Origin: Centropus unirufus
Taxonomy: Eukaryota; Chordata; Aves; Cuculiformes; Centropidae
Length of the DNA stretch: 64,000 bases
Assembly (NCBI GenBank): GCA_013397695.1
Contig: VYZI01000002.1
Span: forward strand, 1,613,793-1,677,792
Reading direction: 5' to 3'
Below are positions 48,401-60,185 of the stretch, in pieces. A model generated the notes under the pieces. The model had not been told where the DNA came from and did not search any database. It was given only the letters and a program-made list of their open reading frames with translations. A program made the position numbers and the translations under genes. Numbering within the stretch: the stretch's first letter is position 1; every line of letters starts with the position of its first letter.

Positions 48401-49284
48401 CAATTTCCATTGCTTTGGGATTAGGATGGAAGACAACATCACTCACAACAGAGGGGAACAAACACCTGGAGAATGCAAGATGAGTATCTTTTCTTTTGAT
48501 GTTGGGGTTTTTTTCTGCATTTTTGACACATCTGAAAACAGGTAAAGCAATAGCTGTCTTGAAGGAAGAGGAAAATTTAATTCCAGTTATGAGTTTCCCT
48601 CTTCGTTTCGATTATGAGGTACATTAAGTTTGCAATGGTGCATAATATTCTCTGTGCTGTGCTATTCTTTCTTTTAAATCTATTTGATAGGGTTTTTTAG
48701 GTCTTAATTAAGGACAGTGAGAGAAGTCTAAGTGAAGTAATACTACCTGCTGATATGAAGTAATACCCAAATACTGCTTTAAAAATTTGTGACATTAACT
48801 AACTGAAAATCAAGATTCTGATGCTTTAATAAATAGCCTGGCTTTAAAAAAAACTGAGATTTGGATTCATTTTTATAAACCATACAAGAGCTCATAAGAT
48901 TGACAGCATTACTGTTCACTTGCTTCACACAGCACCTGGAAGCTTCTAAAAAGACATAGCTTGAAGTATTACATTTTTCGGTGCCAGTGAGGTCCAGGGT
49001 CAGGAAGACAAATCAAACCTGAGATCTGAACTAAGGCATGGTTTCTGTTTAAAAGATTAATACACCATCCTTCTCTCAAATCCAAGCAAAATTAATTCTG
49101 TCCTCCCAGTACGTTAGGTTTACAAGTCTCTGCACTAACAACCTACAGCACTACAAGACCGCATGAAGTTATTGAAAAAAATATGTATTTTTCCTAATTG
49201 TGACTACTAATTCTTTTTAGTAGTTCATAGTTGTTCCTGAGGTTTTTATGCAGTGAGAGTAAGAAAACCAGAGAGGTGATTTAC
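45465..49284 (-). other. SORCS2 intron
   Basis: GT-AG intron of 3.8 kb. A 120-codon - strand ORF (47,231-47,593) has no recognisable domain or splice phase that would make it an exon. No repeat family was recognised. Confidence 0.75.
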
Positions 49285-49471
49285 AGTTGACTTGGATGAA
49301 CACCACAGCCTCATCGTGCCCAGCCACATTCTCAGCCTTCACCCAGACACGGTAAATCCCAGGATTCTCATAGCGGTGACGGATGGGCTCTCCAGTCATT
49401 GTAAGGTTCACATATATCGCCTTAAAGCCATCTCCCAGATCCACCTGGTATTTGGTATTCAATATATCACC
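49285..49471 (-). CDS. SORCS2: SORCS2 PKD domain exon
   Basis: The acceptor is CCTTCTAG and the donor is TCAACT|GTAAAT. It has 62 codons in phase 0 plus one base. GDILNTKYQVDLGDGFKAIY carries the D-x-GDG turn, and HRYENPGIYRVWVKAENVAG carries the Y-x-x-PG-Y-x-V-x-V-x-A-x-N core. Together these are the hallmark of a PKD domain, an Ig-like fold on the extracellular side. An NLT sequon is present. The final T pairs with CT of the next exon to give Ser. Confidence 0.97.
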
Positions 49472-52400
49472 CTAGAAGGAAAATATATCAAAAATACCTT
49501 AAATGTCCAGAACCCAAATACACGGGACACATTAATAATTTGCTGGACCACAAAAGAATTTCTAGCCCCAGCCAGATATTTTGACTCAATTGCAATACCT
49601 GCAGTAAAACCACTACACTCATAGCAGAGATTTTAGCGCAACAGATGGTGTGTGCATTAATGGAGGTAATGCTAACTTTCTGCAGTAAAATCAGAGACAT
49701 CAGTCCACTAACCAAGTTGTATGACACACAAACTATCACTCTTGTCTTAATGAAGCCGGACATTAACTAACATAATGGCGCAGGCAACTTCAAGTTCTGA
49801 AGTGATGTTCACATGGCTGCAAAAAAAAAGAATGTTGTTAATTTAGTGAACTACTGCTCAGCCAGAGAATTTCTAGGCCATTTTGAATTAAAATTAACTG
49901 GTTTAGACCATTGATCTTCTTCACAGCTCCTTCTAACCACATCCATAAAGCATAAGCTGTATGGCCTTGAAGAGCCAAACTGGGATCTTTGCACAGGGTT
50001 GTCCTGCATTAAACAGAGCTATCAGCATGTCTAGAACGAACAGGTCTACTGTGAAATTAAACGCATGCTTAATGAAGATGAGTATTGAGTAGAGTTTGGG
50101 AAAGGCTTTACAAATCCAGCCAAATGATCGTATACCATCAAGCAGCTCATGGAAATTCTAAGTCGTTGCACTTTTGCTCCTTTAAAGAACACAGTCTTCC
50201 TATGTTCAGGCCTGAGAAATTGCAAGATTGGCAGTATTGTCAGAGGATAAACATTGTCCATCACTTGTGTTGTCACAGTGTGGTTGCTCAGGAAGGTACT
50301 CAAACCTGTGCTATGTGGACTGTTCATGTGGATGGAGCCAAAGAGAAATTCATTTTAGCTGTGAGCAGCAACACTTTCTCATTATGACTGGCAGCACTGC
50401 CTTAGTGAGCTGTGCTTCTTCCTCAGCCTCCAGTAATACCCCCTTCTCCATTTTCCTTAGGACACAGCCACCACAGCCATGAAATTAAAAGAGGCTGCAG
50501 GGTCAAGCCAGATGGAAAATCTTCCACATGGTGAAAATACAGTGCTGCTTTAGAAATCTTCATTTCCTTTCTGAAAGTAATGTATACATCCATTTGCTAG
50601 TCATGTGATCTGAAGGGCCATCAGGGTAGCAAAGGATTGACACCCATCAAAGTATTAAAAAATCACCTCAATTCCTCATAACCCACCCTCTGAAATAGGT
50701 TTGCATAAAAATCTAATTTCAACCGGCAGCACTAACGTTAAATCAGAGGAGGCCACACAGCTTAGAACTTTAGTTCCTATGCATTACTAAGGGAAGGAAA
50801 ATATACTATTTTTTCTTCCTTTTGCATTATTTTGTAGTTTGATTGATATTCTTCCACATTTTATCAGTGAAATACTACTGCTTCTCTTAATATTTATACT
50901 AATATCTTCCCCAGTAGAAACATAGGAGTGTTGTCCTCAAAACACCAAGGCACTTCTCTTTTCTTGGGCAGGAATGAAAAAGGGCAGTGGACGGATAACG
51001 AAAGAGAGCTGAATTTCAAAGGAATTTGGCCTTCCACTTCTACGCAAAATAGATGATTGCCATGACATTATTTATTTATACACTCAGCTGATAGAATCTG
51101 GGATAAAATAATTATAAATTATTATTGTTTGCAAGGTCATTTTCAAACTGACCAAACATAGCTGAAGCCTGCTTTCTTTGCTCCCTAATATCTGGCATCC
51201 CTAGCATCTGGTAACATGCACTCCCATAAATTAATTTTGTTCATCTGTGAAAGGGTATGGTTTATCATAGCAGACCTGTTTTTTTAAACTCAGTAATTGT
51301 TATGAAGTTGCATTAGGCGTTTTTGTATTCATTTAATCGTTAAGAAATGCTCAGGACACTTGAGTCTAAATATTCTTAGCCATAGGGGGCAGCAAACTGT
51401 CACATTTCTTCTAAATCTGCCTTCCAGTTCAATGTACAGAGCAACGAGGTGATCAGAAAACACAACACAGGATTCCCTTTAAGATCCCTGACTTCCAACT
51501 GTTTTTGAATACTTTTAAATGCTTTACATATTGCCACAGAGATTCATGAAAGCTTGAGTCTATATAGTAGAAAAAAAGTCAAACTGCCAATCAAAATCAT
51601 TAGAGTCCAAATTGCAACCAATTCTATCCTTAAAACAAACATTTCCAAACCAATTAAAAAAAGGGAAGGCAGCATAACTTGCCACACCCCTGTTGGAGTA
51701 ATGCAAGCATCATGACACGAAGCCTGTGAAGCATTATGCAGCCTGGTGTTCTGCACGTAACATTCTTGATTCCATTACAGAAATAAATCCTGAGTGCACA
51801 ATTTGTATCGTACAGGCTTGCCAAAATGTGTGAACTTTCTTCAATGACTTGCAAATCAGAGCGGTTAGCCAGGAAGTACAAGACTCTGGTAACCTGAGCA
51901 CAGCAGTTAGAGCCTAATACTAAAAAAAACATTTAGAAAACATATCTATGGTAAAAAATTCACCCAAAAGTTATTTGCTGCCATTGATCAAGGCCTTAGG
52001 TATTGTTCCTCTCCATAAACAGAAAAAAATAGCAACACAACTAATATATAATAAATGTTCTTACACTGTGCTGTTTGCTGATTTCTGTAAAGCTATGCTT
52101 GGTTCCTTTCTGAAAGGCAGAATCTCAAAACAACTTAAACAAGAGTATTAAATACTCTCCACATTTCTGTTCTTCTCTGATACAGAAGTTGAAATTTTCA
52201 GTCCAAGGAGACTTTGGTAATCAAGCTTTTTTTATTTTCCAAGAAGCTGATGGCTTTAAGGAATCATGAGTGACTATGCCAATGAGGAGACAAATCCCAT
52301 TCTATAGACTAGTTGGTGGTACACTGAGCTTACTAGATTGTTGGATTCATTTGAAAACAGAAGTTTCAATATTGAGAGATTCACTCATCTTTGTCTAAAG

Positions 52401-52494
52401 CACAACTTAATCTCATTCAGCAGGAAATCAGGTAGGAGAGAAAGGAACCAGAAGGAAGTTAGGAAGCTTTCATAAGGTAATTGTTTATTACTAC
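49472..52494 (-). other. SORCS2 intron
   Basis: GT-AG intron of 3.0 kb. No repeat family or exon was recognised. Several 60-100-codon ORFs on both strands look random. Confidence 0.75.
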
Positions 52495-52666
52495 CTGCTC
52501 TTGCCTGACAATGAACGTGATGTCTTCTCCAGGCTTAACAGCCAGACTTTCTTCTCTGATGCTGATCTGAAGTCCCTTGGGAGCAATCAGTGGACACATA
52601 TGCTGTGCTACATTCTGCTGCAGGTCTACGCCACCCTCACACACATTAGAAACAACCTTCCTGTAC
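52495..52666 (-). CDS. SORCS2: SORCS2 10CC end and PKD start exon
   Basis: The acceptor is CTTTGCAG and the donor is GAGCAG|GTAGTA. One base completes Gly, then 57 codons: YRKVVSNVCEGGVDLQQNVA and QHMCPLIAPKGLQISIREES, ending in GEDITFIVRQEQ. YRK-x-x-x-N-x-C-x-GGV is the last part of the sortilin-type 10CC (Sortilin_C) module. The rest is the lead strand of the PKD domain, where the recalled mammalian join is RQEQ-GD. Confidence 0.96.
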
Positions 52667-54029
52667 CTGCAAAGAAACAGTAAGCAGTAAGCATAACGAA
52701 TCAAAGGTAAGGAGGAGAATGCTATTAGAAGGCATTGAATGTGATTGGGATAGCAGCTAATCAAAATTCCTTGGGTTCATAAACAAACAAGATTGCAGAT
52801 GATCAAGACCAACTCATGATGCAAAGACTCTCATTCAAAAATCTGTTGAAGAAAGAGGGTGTGGAGCATGAGAGGACTATGCATGGGAGGAGTGTGCTTT
52901 TTCAGATTTAGAAACATGTCTGACATCTCCAGGAGCCAGATAGTCTGATGTCCTCTGCCATAACCTATCCTACCACTCAACAGTCTTCAGTGCTCTAGAG
53001 GTCTTGGTTCAAACCACAAAGATCAGGAAGAAATTAGACCAAGAATCTTCTGCATAAACCCAGATTGCTCATCTTCTACACTCAAATCTTGCACTTCTTA
53101 CAACATTGAAAGCATTTACTTAACATAACAGTATAAGAAAAAGGGAAAAGCTTAACACTTTTTAAAAAATAATAATGAAATATTTGGATCCATACAGTAA
53201 TTACTGAGAGATCAGTTCCACTCAGGTATGTTATTTTTAAACATCCTTTAAAATTGGAGTCAGATTTCACTCTTTTGAATTCCTATTCTGTGTATCACAG
53301 CTGTCAGCCACAGCCCAAAAGGCATCATTTCCCTTGCTAAGGCAAATATACACAAAGACTGTGGTTCTATTGCCAGATTTTACATTTCATCATTTGGTTC
53401 TCATCTCCTCAACTGACAGAGATGATGTTATGATAAGTCAGAATAGATGCCAGCTGCAAGTTATTCTCAGCACAGACGTCAGACTATATTGTAATGTATA
53501 TGCTATGTGGTATTGTTTACAGTTACTAAAGCTTTCCTTTGATTCTGAGTGTCCCATATGGCCACAAAAAATATCTTTTCTCCACAGGGCTCCTTACCTC
53601 TATGGAAGTGAGAGACTGGGAAGTTCTGTAAGGTACTACTGGCTACCCAGAGTAATTAATTGGATTCAAACTGAAAATTGGTCTGAGTTCAAGTAAAGGG
53701 TTAAAAAAACCACCTCTGGATGGACATTCCTATGAGAAGTGTAACAATGATTACAAAATGCATTTACAATATAAAGATACTGGGAACAATACAGCTCTCC
53801 CTCTTCTCAAATGGATTATTTTGTTGAACTGCAGTGAACAAAGTAACGTTTCTTTTTCATTTATCTGTAGGAAGCTTTTACACATGCTCCAATGTTATCA
53901 GAACTTTAGCACTTCCCATCTTTTTACAGTATGCCCTATTTACATGTTCTTAAAACTACTTTTTCTGGCCTTTGGCTCTCCCTCACTCTGTAATTCATTG
54001 CAAGCCAGTTGAACACAAAGTCAGCTTAC
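52667..54029 (-). other. SORCS2 intron
   Basis: GT-AG intron of about 1.4 kb with no recognisable repeat. The 120-codon + strand ORF (53,334-53,696) has no identifiable domain. Confidence 0.75.
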
Positions 54030-54158
54030 CCAGTGCTGCTGGTGTATGCCTGCCCCAGCATGCAGTCTTCAGGAGGTGCTTCAGGGTTAAACCAAAAGTC
54101 AGCAAAGCATTTGCTAGACTCTGACTTCAGAGGTACAGAGCGCTCAAATCCGTAATCA
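54030..54158 (-). CDS. SORCS2: SORCS2 10CC module exon b
   Basis: The acceptor is TTTTTCAG and the donor is CACTGG|GTAAGC. One base completes Cys, then 42 codons and two bases of Gly: DYGFERSVPLKSESSKCFAD then FWFNPEAPPEDCMLGQAYTS. The C-DYG-(F/Y)-ER, KC, FWFNP and DC-x-LG-x-x-YTSS pattern is typical of the 10CC region that braces the VPS10 propeller. Confidence 0.96.
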
Positions 54159-54756
54159 CTGAAAAACATCAACATCCAGGGTGTTACTCTCCCTTCACTT
54201 CTTTCAGCAGTCTAATTTGAGGTGGATGTGACAGCTTATTCAAGAGTAAAAAAAAAATTTAGTATTATTTTACCAGCTGAACATACAAGTTGATGAAGCC
54301 TGTTCCCTTCTACCTCTAGTTTCAATGGGATTTGTATACACCTGGGGGAAAAACTGGTCATAATAACTATGTCATTTCCACAAAATTAACTCTCTTGGTA
54401 GCTTAGATTTTTAAAAGGTTTCCTTTGACACTCAGACCAGCACTTTTCTTCAGTTTGTTTTTCCTTCCCTTGCAAATAGAAAGGGTTTGCTTGCCTTATA
54501 AATCAATCTAATGGTCATTTTTCAAGACTTCATCAATAGAGAAAAACATCAGGATTTGTTCAGTCAAGTGAAACAAACACTTAAAACATGGCAAGGTTTT
54601 TAAACAGCAAATGCAAAAGCAAGCTGTTCAAATTACATGTTGCCTATTTGTTTATACACAGCTATCCAAGGACAAGGGCAAAAGGAGGAAAATCCATCTC
54701 AAACTCCAAGTAACTATTTACTAGCAATAAATCAAAAAGTCCACAAACAGACTCAC
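54159..54756 (-). other. SORCS2 intron
   Basis: GT-AG intron of 598 bp, AT-rich, without recognisable elements. Confidence 0.8.
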
Positions 54757-54890
54757 CATAAGAAATCAGAATTCACACATTCACAGACTTTGGATGTGAG
54801 AGCTGATGTGAAACTTCTCCCTTTAATGCACCACGATGAAATCTTCCTTTTCCGAAAGCTCCTCTGCTGACCCATGATGCAACGATCACC
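54757..54890 (-). CDS. SORCS2: SORCS2 10CC module exon a
   Basis: The acceptor is ATATTCAG and the donor is CTTATG|GTGAGT. It has 44 codons in phase 0 plus two bases of Cys: GDRCIMGQQRSFRKRKISSW and CIKGRSFTSALTSKVCECVN, then SDFL. The C-IMG, RKRK-x-x-x-WC, V-C-x-C and DFLC cysteine spacing equals that of the sortilin 10CC module (CILG, C..G, CLC, DFLC). Confidence 0.97.
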
Positions 54891-56192
54891 CTGAATATCA
54901 AAGCACCAGAATTATTGCACACTGTAAATGACACTACACAGATGTGACCTTATGTTGTCATGAGAAGAGCTTGTCTTGCTGCCAAGACTATAAACTTGTA
55001 TCAACTCTTTCATACTCAAACGTATAGGGATACAAAGCTCTCACAGCCACTGCCGTCCACTAGCAATATATTACAGAACTGTAACACTTCAGGGCACAAA
55101 TTCAAAGGTGTACATGAAAATTTCAAATGAGATTTGTGTGCACAATCTAGGCACAACCCTATAACTGGCCATTTAAAAATTCAGTGGGGATGCAGGTGGC
55201 TGAAGTTCTATCTAAATCTAAAAGTCTCATGTTGGCAGTCAATACAAAACACCAATCATGTGAACATAGGTAAAATGAAGACTATCTGAACACACACCAC
55301 TAACTAGGCAGCTGCAAATATTCTGTCAAAGTCGTTTTTGCAGTTTCTGATTTATAAAAGATATTTCAATGACAATAGTCCAAGATACTGTTACTCTTTA
55401 GGCTCAGATCTGCATAACATTCTTTGAGAACATACAGCAATCCCATACAAGTAGCGTGAAATTAAGCAGAACTGAAAAATGAGAGCTGGAATAACAAAGT
55501 AGCATGCAAAAATAAAAAACCTCAACTTTGCAGACAGCATGAGAAGAAATCTAGTGGAAGAACCATAAACATAAAAATCAGAATGATTATGAATAAATAT
55601 GACATATTCCATTTAATGCAAAAAATCCCTCACATTGGTCTCTTTGATCAATATTTTGCATAGAGAATGTAGCTTCCCAAAATTGGATTTGGCCAGAGCA
55701 CCAGGATTAGCACAGCCTTAATGCATTACTGCACAAAATGCTATTGCCCAAAACAACTGGTATCCATTACATGATCAGTCCACTGAGATCCTAAATGACT
55801 TCTGGAATGGGCTTTACTTACGGCAATTGATATACGAGTACAGTATGTGGTCAGGAAGTTGGCAGAACATATGACTGGATGTTGAAATTGCTTCAATCAA
55901 TATTAAACACATTAGTTTATACTATACGCTTCATAATCTAGCAGGACCACCTATTATTATGGCAGACCACCAGTTATACTTCCACCTTCCCCAGGACACA
56001 GATCACACAATCGAGGGGAACACAAAATCCTGCCCTATTTTCAGCTATTGTAAAATCAGCAAATACCAACATAAGATCAAAGCTTGGGTATGTTTCATCC
56101 AAATTCTGTTTGAAAACAGTGCCTAGCACACAGTTCTACATGAATCTGAAAGCTCCAGGAAACTTGTGGTGGTTAAAGAAGGCCATGAATAC
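54891..56192 (-). other. SORCS2 intron
   Basis: GT-AG intron of 1.3 kb with nothing recognisable. Confidence 0.8.
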
Positions 56193-56313
56193 CTGTAGAT
56201 TTGTGAGCTCCCAAGATTCATAGTCATCATCAGTGCACTCCCTGGGGAAGGAGGGTCTGAAGTCCACCTTCACCAATTCCCAGTCTGAACGGTAGCTAAT
56301 ATGTCCAAAGACG
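56193..56313 (-). CDS. SORCS2: SORCS2 exon: end of VPS10 propeller, entry to 10CC
   Basis: The acceptor is TGTTCAG and the donor is CTACAG|GTATTC. One base completes a codon begun upstream, then 40 codons: VFGHISYRSDWELVKVDFRP followed by SFPRECTDDDYESWELTNLQ. FGHIS-x-RSDW closes the last propeller blade. The R-x-C-x-x-(D/E)DY-x-x-W motif begins 10CC, as in sortilin RNCEEKDYTIW. It is the most upstream SORCS2 exon I could find in the window. Confidence 0.95.
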
Positions 56314-56689
56314 CTGAACAAAAAGATCAAGCAGAAAATCTTATTGGAAAGAAATACCATGCATGCATGATTCCAATTTCCGGTTCTACCTTGTCCTTTG
56401 GTCATGGTTCCTTACTAAAAGATCCCTGGTTAATTTTTCTTCCACTTGTATTCCTATACAACATTTCTAGTTAGAAAACATTTGCCAATTGTAAAAGAAA
56501 CTTTGCAAGAAAAAAATCTAACTCATAGATCAGGGATCTCTTTTTTTCCCTAGGAAACTATCCAGAAATTTAATTGGAAATATTTTGTCTGCATTTTCTA
56601 ATTTGGAACCCGATGTATTTGTCTATTATCTTGTTATATGAAATACACAGAGCTCTCAAATTTTTATAAGGTGTTCAGATCAGGGAGCA

Positions 56690-56770
56690 GAACCCAGGAT
56701 CATTGGATTCAATTTCCAGCTCTGCCACTCATTCCTTGTGACTATGTTGTAACTTCTTCAGTTATTTTTG
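56690..56770 (+). mobile_element. MIR-like SINE fragment
   Basis: GGATTCAATTTCCAGCTCTG then CCACTCATTCCTTGTGACTA follows the MIR core (TTCGAATCCCGGCTCTGCCACTTACTAGCTGTGTGAC). It is short and diverged. Confidence 0.6.
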
Positions 56771-58572
56771 TTTGGTTTTTTATTATTTTTTTTAACTTCT
56801 ACAGATTTCAGATGGCAGTTTGGTATTGTTTAGACTCACAGCAGTGTCATGAAATTGTATTCATTTCTATAGAATATACTGCATCTACACATTATGCTGA
56901 AGAAATATGAGGATAGTTTTCATTTCTGATATCCAATGCATAACAAAAAATCATCCACATACTGTACATTTCTTTTTTTGAAGGGGTTGAGGGGTAGTGC
57001 GGGGAAGGAAGACAGCGGGGAGGAAGACAATCACATTGCTTTAAAAAACCAAGCTGCATTTTTAAAGCAGCCAATGTTTTCAAAGTCATAATATTTATTT
57101 CCAAAACAAAATGGTTATGTATGACATCCAGAAACAAATTAGAAAGTATAAAGAGTCCATTTGGGCAAAAGTCAAATTTATTTGTGGTTTGTATCAGGCT
57201 TATGTGGCTTACTTCCCAAAGAATTTAAGGTTGATCTTGGAGCCAACAACTTCTGTGCAGTTCATGATGTACAGAACTCACATTTCAAGCTTCAGCAGCA
57301 TTCTTCAAACTAATTCCCTCCTTTTCTTTTGCCCTCAGTTTTGTCCAAATCCAGACATAGCAAGAATGGTACAGTTTTGCTAAAAGGCATTGTGCTGTGC
57401 CCAGTCATTTCTACTGCCCTGGACACCAGGTTCAAAGTGGAAATAGGGTAGACCAGAACAGAGGAAACGGTGAATTTTCTGCAGCTGAGGCAAAAACATC
57501 ATGCTAGGCCTCCTACTCTGAGATGGATGCAGTGCTCTGAGAATCTACCAAAGAGTTTGAAAAATAGTTGCAAAGACTGAAAATGTATGATTTCCCCTGT
57601 CCTTTCTGCTATCTTAGCTGCTCAGAAATAGCACAGTAACGTAGATATTCACAGATCACTGCCCACACTGCCTACACTACAATGACTGAGAAATCCATGC
57701 TCTCAGGAAACCTTACCGTCAGAACTGCACTTAACCGAAATATATGCATTTAGTTTGAATATTTTACTCTTTTCTTGTAAGGCTCTGAGGCTGAAGGACT
57801 TGGATCATCTACATACTTTCCTTCTAAAGCTTCCCATGGCTCAGAAGTAGGAATAATACACAAAAACCAACAAACGTGACTTAGTCCACTGGCTGTATGT
57901 GCACATAGGTGTGTGGTTGCAAATCTCTGATCGAGACCTTCTAGTTAGATTCCTTTTTCTGGTTCAGCTGGATCTTGAGAGCTGCTGTCATCAAATAATC
58001 TTATTCACTTGTAGTTACATACTCTATAAAGTGACTGCTTTGGTGGTCTCATGCTTTTTCCACAAAGCTTGCTTCAATATGACTGGCTTTGCTGACAGGC
58101 CTGAAGAGTCTTTTGTGTGCTAAATACCTGTAATTTTTTTTTTTCTCAAAAGAAGATACTAACATAAGGCACACTTTACCATGTGCTTATGCAGATACCT
58201 ACCTCAGTGAACGCTTCTTTAGACACCACAAAATATTAAAAATTAGTTATATTTCTTTTCTTAACTCCTTTATCAATAAACGTTTAAATGCAAGAAGCCA
58301 AGTCCTGTGAAAGCTGTATTCAGCTTTTTTTTTTTTTTTCTGACTCCAGAAAAGTATTTTCTATAAAAAAATTGAAATTTACTTAATTTGTATTTTCTGT
58401 CTCAGGCAGATTAGTCAGGAAAGGAGAAGAAAGGAGATGCTTGGTTGAGCTCAGTGCAGAACAGAATAATGTCATTCTTCTGAAGGGATAAAACAACATC
58501 TCTAACTATTAATAATTGTCTTTGTGGCCTCACAAAGGATGAGGGTGATGACTATGGAAAGGGAACATTTTG

Positions 58573-58640
58573 CATATATACATAGATAGATAGATATAGA
58601 TATATATGTGTATATGTACACATGTGTATAAACATATACA
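58573..58640. repeat. GATA/TA microsatellite
   Basis: Imperfect ATAGATAGATAGATATAGAT units pass into TATATGTG and TATGTACA units. It lies in a SORCS2 intron. Confidence 0.85.
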
Positions 58641-58739
58641 TAAACCAACAAAACAGAGCCCAGAGAGTTACAGAATTAATTTTGATATCCACAAAGACAG
58701 CAAATAAATTATTCTGCTATCCACTTATAAGCACCTTGG

Positions 58740-59600
58740 AGATAATTAAAATGATAACAAACAGCCACCATGGATTTGTTAAAACCAAATCATCTCAAAC
58801 TAATTTAATTTCCTTCTTTAACAGTGTAACTGGCTTAGTGGAAAAAGAAAAGGAGAAAACACTGTGTCAACTTAAAAAGGAAAACGTCAGTGCAGATAAA
58901 ATCATTATCATAAGGGAGTACACATCCCATAAGAAAAATCCGTTTCTGAATAGTAGTTATCAAGCAGGGAAATATTTTCAGATAGGCATCACAAAGATAT
59001 GATAGGTCGAGAGTCAATATTTTCATTAATACCCATGTGGTCAAATAACAAACAGACAGAAAATTTTGCACATAATACAGAAGGAAAGGAGTGTACACTG
59101 ACTGGTGGAAGCAATGGGTGCAAATCAATATGATGAAGAACTCCTAAACCAACTGCAGAATGCACTATTTGGAAAAACACATAACAAAGGCGCAAACCCA
59201 AAATGTAGGATAACTTCCAAACTCTGAAAAAAAGGCTTGGGGAATTCTGGGGCATTAAAACAACAATGCAATGTTGCTGCAAATGTAGAAAGACTTAATT
59301 GTAGGTTGTATTCAGAAATGGAAAACATAATATTTGGAGGCAAGTTGTTTTATTAATTTGGCTCTGTTTGAGCCTCTGAAAGAATATCATGTCTAATTTC
59401 AGATGTTACATGCATATTTACACACCCACTAAAACTGAATTTGACAAGGGGCAAGGATGACTCAAGCTGCTTAGAAAATAAAACCAATGAAGAAAGATTG
59501 AAAGAATTGGGGTTTTCTCTGAAAAAAAAAGATAAAACTGAAAAGTAAAATTACTTCAGTCTCTCATAATAGGTTGAAGAGGTGTCTTCAAAGAGACATG
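58740..59600 (+). mobile_element. Old degraded CR1-like LINE
   Basis: Within the 126-codon + ORF at 58,622-59,002, residues HHGFVKTKSSQTNLISFFNS resemble the CR1 reverse-transcriptase block (QHGFTKGKSCLTNL..FYD). Further on, GAAAGATTGAAAGAATTGGG near 59,491 resembles the 3' CR1 block GAGAGGCTGAGAGAGTTGGG. The pieces are collinear but strongly diverged, so this is either one very old copy or two fragments. Confidence 0.5.
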
Positions 59601-59664
59601 GAAAAGGGACAAAAAGGAGGAAAGACAAGGATGAATAAACTTAAAAGTTACAGCTATACAGTTC

Positions 59665-60185
59665 TCTAATTCTTTATCCTCTTCCTGGTAAGGCCACACC
59701 TGGACTACTGTGCCTAGTCCTGGGCTCCTTAGTATGAGCACATGGAGAGACTGGAGTCCAACAAAGCATCACAGCAATGATGACGGGACTGGACGATTTC
59801 CTCTATAAGGCAAGGCTGAGAGATCTGGTTATGTTCAGCCTGGAGATGAGAAGGCTCAGGATCTTACTGATCTCCATAAATATCTGAAGGGAGAGTGCAT
59901 AGAGGAGAGATATGGGCTCTTTTCAGTGGTGCCCAGTGACAGCTGAGGCAATGGGCACAAAGTGAAACACAGGAGGTTCTCTCTGAGTATCATGAAACAT
60001 ATTTTTTACTGTGATGGCAACCAAGCACTGATAAAGGCTGCCTAATGAGCCTGTGGAGTCACCATCCTTCAACAATTCAAAAGCCTTCTGGATACGGTGC
60101 ATGGTGACTGTCTCTAGGTGGCCCTGTCCGAGGAGAGCATTTGGACCAGACAACAGCTAGAGGTCCCTTCCATCCTGCACGAGTT
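59665..60185 (+). mobile_element. CR1 LINE 3' region
   Basis: Blocks GGCCACACCTGGACTACTGT, CTAGTCCTGGGCTCCTTAGT, AAGGCTGAGAGATCTGGTTA, TGTTCAGCCTGGAGATGAGA and CAGCTAGAGGTCCCTTCCAT are collinear with CR1. The terminal ATTCTATGATTCT repeat is not evident. The copy is antisense to SORCS2. Confidence 0.88.

Larger units (their letters stand above)
22023..56313 (-). other. SORCS2: SORCS2 gene, C-terminal half (13 coding exons)
   Basis: This is the 3' half of the gene for SorCS2, a type I membrane receptor of the VPS10-domain (sortilin) family. In neurons it binds proneurotrophin and works with p75NTR and TrkB, and it traffics between the cell surface and endosomes. Thirteen exons on the - strand join in one frame: 1,654 coding bases, 550 residues plus stop. 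In order they give the end of the VPS10/10CC cysteine-rich module (1-185), PKD-like domain (about 186-250), later ectodomain (about 250-447), transmembrane helix (about 458-477) and cytoplasmic tail (about 478-550). SorCS2 rather than SorCS1 or SorCS3 is chosen from recalled sequence similarity, the ending NSREMHSYLVS and the AFAP1 neighbour. Mammalian SorCS2 has about 1,159 residues, so roughly half, including the propeptide and propeller, lies beyond the right edge. Confidence 0.95.

Noticed and set aside
57690..57740. Possible upstream SORCS2 exon ending at CTGACG|GTAAGG on the - strand
   Set aside because: The required phase would place a stop codon just before the donor, and the sequence upstream does not resemble the VPS10 propeller.
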